A DNA stretch of 14,537 nucleotides, taken from the NCBI RefSeq assembly GCF_938023125.1, contig NZ_CALHDW010000009.1:1-14537 (forward strand), in the 5' to 3' direction. The position numbers and the translations under genes were made by a program. Under the pieces are notes generated by a model. It was not told where the DNA came from. It ran no database searches and was given only the letters and a program-made list of their open reading frames with translations. This document shows, piece by piece, positions 13,583-14,537 of the stretch (positions are counted from its first letter, which is position 1; the number at the start of each line of letters is the position of its first letter). Source of the DNA: an uncultured Porphyromonas sp. Lineage in GTDB: Bacteria > Bacteroidota > Bacteroidia > Bacteroidales > Porphyromonadaceae.

Positions 13583-14341
13583 GATGCAAATGTGTCCACT
13601 TTTGATTAGTTGATAAAAACAGCGTATGCAAGTGTCGAGGTCTTGTACGGCATCGTGTGTTTCGCCTGTGGGATCATTGCCAAAAAGGAAAGAATGTAGC
13701 TCTCCCAATCGTGGATATTTGTATGGCTCTTGGTGGGGAATGGATCTAGCGTTGGTGTGCTCTAAATGTGGTAGCTTGCACAAATCACATGTTTCTAACA
13801 TGGTGCAATAGCTGTATTGAGCAGCATGGCAAGAGACCTTGCGGATTTGCCCTTGGGTGCAACCTGCTCTCTTGAGTGCCTCTCCCAGCACCTTAAGATC
13901 AAAAGCCAAGTTGTGAGCAACCAATAGTGTATCTCCATCCCAGTCGCCCAAGAAGTCTAGCAAAACGTCTCTGGCAGCCTCCCCTTTTTTCTTTAGTTCT
14001 TCGGTGGTGATACCATGTATGGCAGTCGCCTCTGAGGGGATTGTGACCCCCGATATAAATCTATTGCAACGCTTTATTTCACGCAGTTGGCTGTCGAGTA
14101 CGCACCATGCAAGTTGGACGAGTTCCGGGCTCTTTTCCCCCCTCCGGATAGGAGCCTCCGGAAGCCCCGTAGTGTCGGTATCGAATAGAACGATAGTGTG
14201 GGGACGCCCTGAAATAGTTTTGTCTTTGATCCGAATCTCCCGACTACAAGGTGTCGTATGCTCGTGGTGGCTCCCCCTTTTGTGGATAAAGAGCATGGCC
14301 AGCCCCAATGCGAAAAATAGAGAGAGTAGTGCGATGAGCAT
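13568..14341 (-). CDS. DnaQ-like 3'-5' exonuclease with N-terminal membrane anchor
   Basis: The 257-residue protein has a DEDDh exonuclease domain as in the DNA polymerase III epsilon subunit and related DNases or RNases. Exo I is VLFDTDTTGL (51-60), with Asp54 and Asp56; the second is glutamate in most relatives (DTETTG). AIHGIT (107-112) is the usual segment after it. Exo II is VAHNLAFDLKVL (141-152) with Asp148. Exo III is HDAVQD (229-234) with His229 and Asp234. All catalytic acidic positions are filled, so activity is likely. Residues 1-19 form one hydrophobic helix followed by HKRG, predicting a membrane anchor, unlike soluble DnaQ. There is no polymerase or other nuclease next to it. 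ATG 14341 is the only start that includes the helix; starting at Met16 would lose most of it. Substrate unknown. Confidence 0.85.
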   Translation of the reverse strand: MLIALLSLFFALGLAMLFIHKRGSHHEHTTPCSREIRIKDKTISGRPHTIVLFDTDTTGLPEAPIRRGEKSPELVQLAWCVLDSQLREIKRCNRFISGVTIPSEATAIHGITTEELKKKGEAARDVLLDFLGDWDGDTLLVAHNLAFDLKVLGEALKRAGCTQGQIRKVSCHAAQYSYCTMLETCDLCKLPHLEHTNARSIPHQEPYKYPRLGELHSFLFGNDPTGETHDAVQDLDTCIRCFYQLIKSGHICIKREK

Positions 14342-14379
14342 ATTAGGGATGCAGTATACTTTAGTTAGATTTTCATCTA

Positions 14380-14387
14380 CAAAAGTA
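14380..14387 (-). promoter_or_regulatory. Possible -7 box for the exonuclease gene
   Basis: The minus strand reads TACTTTTG, matching TAnnTTTG, 38 nt upstream of ATG 14341. No -33 box is visible 19-21 bp further upstream. Confidence 0.4.
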
Positions 14388-14410
14388 ACGGATTCGTTTT
14401 ACTCTTTTTG

Positions 14411-14449
14411 AGACTGTTGCACGTCTAATCGGACCAGACTGTTGCATAT
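14411..14449. repeat. Direct repeat AGACTGTTGCA, two copies
   Basis: AGACTGTTGCA occurs at 14411-14421 and 14436-14446, 25 bases apart and in the same orientation; after two differing bases both continue with TCT. The first copy is preceded by G, giving GAGACTGTTGCAC, which resembles terminal inverted repeats of IS5-like elements (GAGAC...TTGCA). No transposase is in view, so this may be an element end, a remnant or chance. Confidence 0.45.
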
Positions 14450-14537
14450 CTCGCTGATTATTAGTGTTTTTGCATTGTATCGGAAAGCACTCTAGTTAGC
14501 TGTATGAGCAAGATTAAACAAACCAAAGCCCCCTCCT

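Overview
The window looks like a chromosomal segment of a Bacteroidota (Bacteroidetes) bacterium, most likely Porphyromonas or a close relative. The basis is the gene content: DUF4294, a DUF2023 protein next to flavodoxin, an OPT peptide transporter beside peptidase T, and a WbpM/CapD-type dehydratase. The promoters also fit, being of the Bacteroidota form TTTG-N20-TAnnTTTG, and Shine-Dalgarno sequences are scarce. The genus is inference from recognised families, not from a search. No tRNA, rRNA, CRISPR array or intact insertion sequence is visible.

Left part (1-3206), sparse and partly accessory-looking. A lipoprotein gene on the minus strand (273-1133) is followed by a 476-base gap holding an orphan minus-strand terminator. 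Then come two plus-strand genes: a small lipocalin-like lipoprotein (1610-2035) and a stand-alone DnaB-type RecA core (2121-2711) whose last helicase motif is eroded. These end at a strong terminator (2777-2819). A 22-bp tandem repeat array (2846-2933) and about 270 bases with no supported gene follow.

Right part (3207-14341), ten minus-strand genes, mostly housekeeping. In transcription order (right to left) they are: a membrane-anchored DnaQ-like exonuclease; class II fructose-bisphosphate aldolase; a WbpM-type sugar dehydratase with a leader of about 230 nt; an OPT oligopeptide transporter, peptidase T and a divergent 6-phosphogluconolactonase in one probable operon; flavodoxin and DUF2023 in a second operon; a DUF4294 exported protein; and a DJ-1/PfpI-family protein. 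Hairpin terminators separate most units. Three promoters (flavodoxin, WbpM homologue, aldolase) show both boxes with exactly 20 bp between them.

Functionally, the transporter and PepT fit a peptide-fermenting life: import of oligopeptides, then removal of N-terminal residues from tripeptides. Aldolase and flavodoxin serve central carbon and electron metabolism, and the WbpM homologue makes nucleotide-sugar precursors for surface glycans. I see no convincing new multi-gene system. The best candidates for a second look are the eroded mini-DnaB, the 22-bp repeat array, the membrane-anchored exonuclease, the Pgl with altered active-site motifs, and the cysteine-rich DUF2023 protein.
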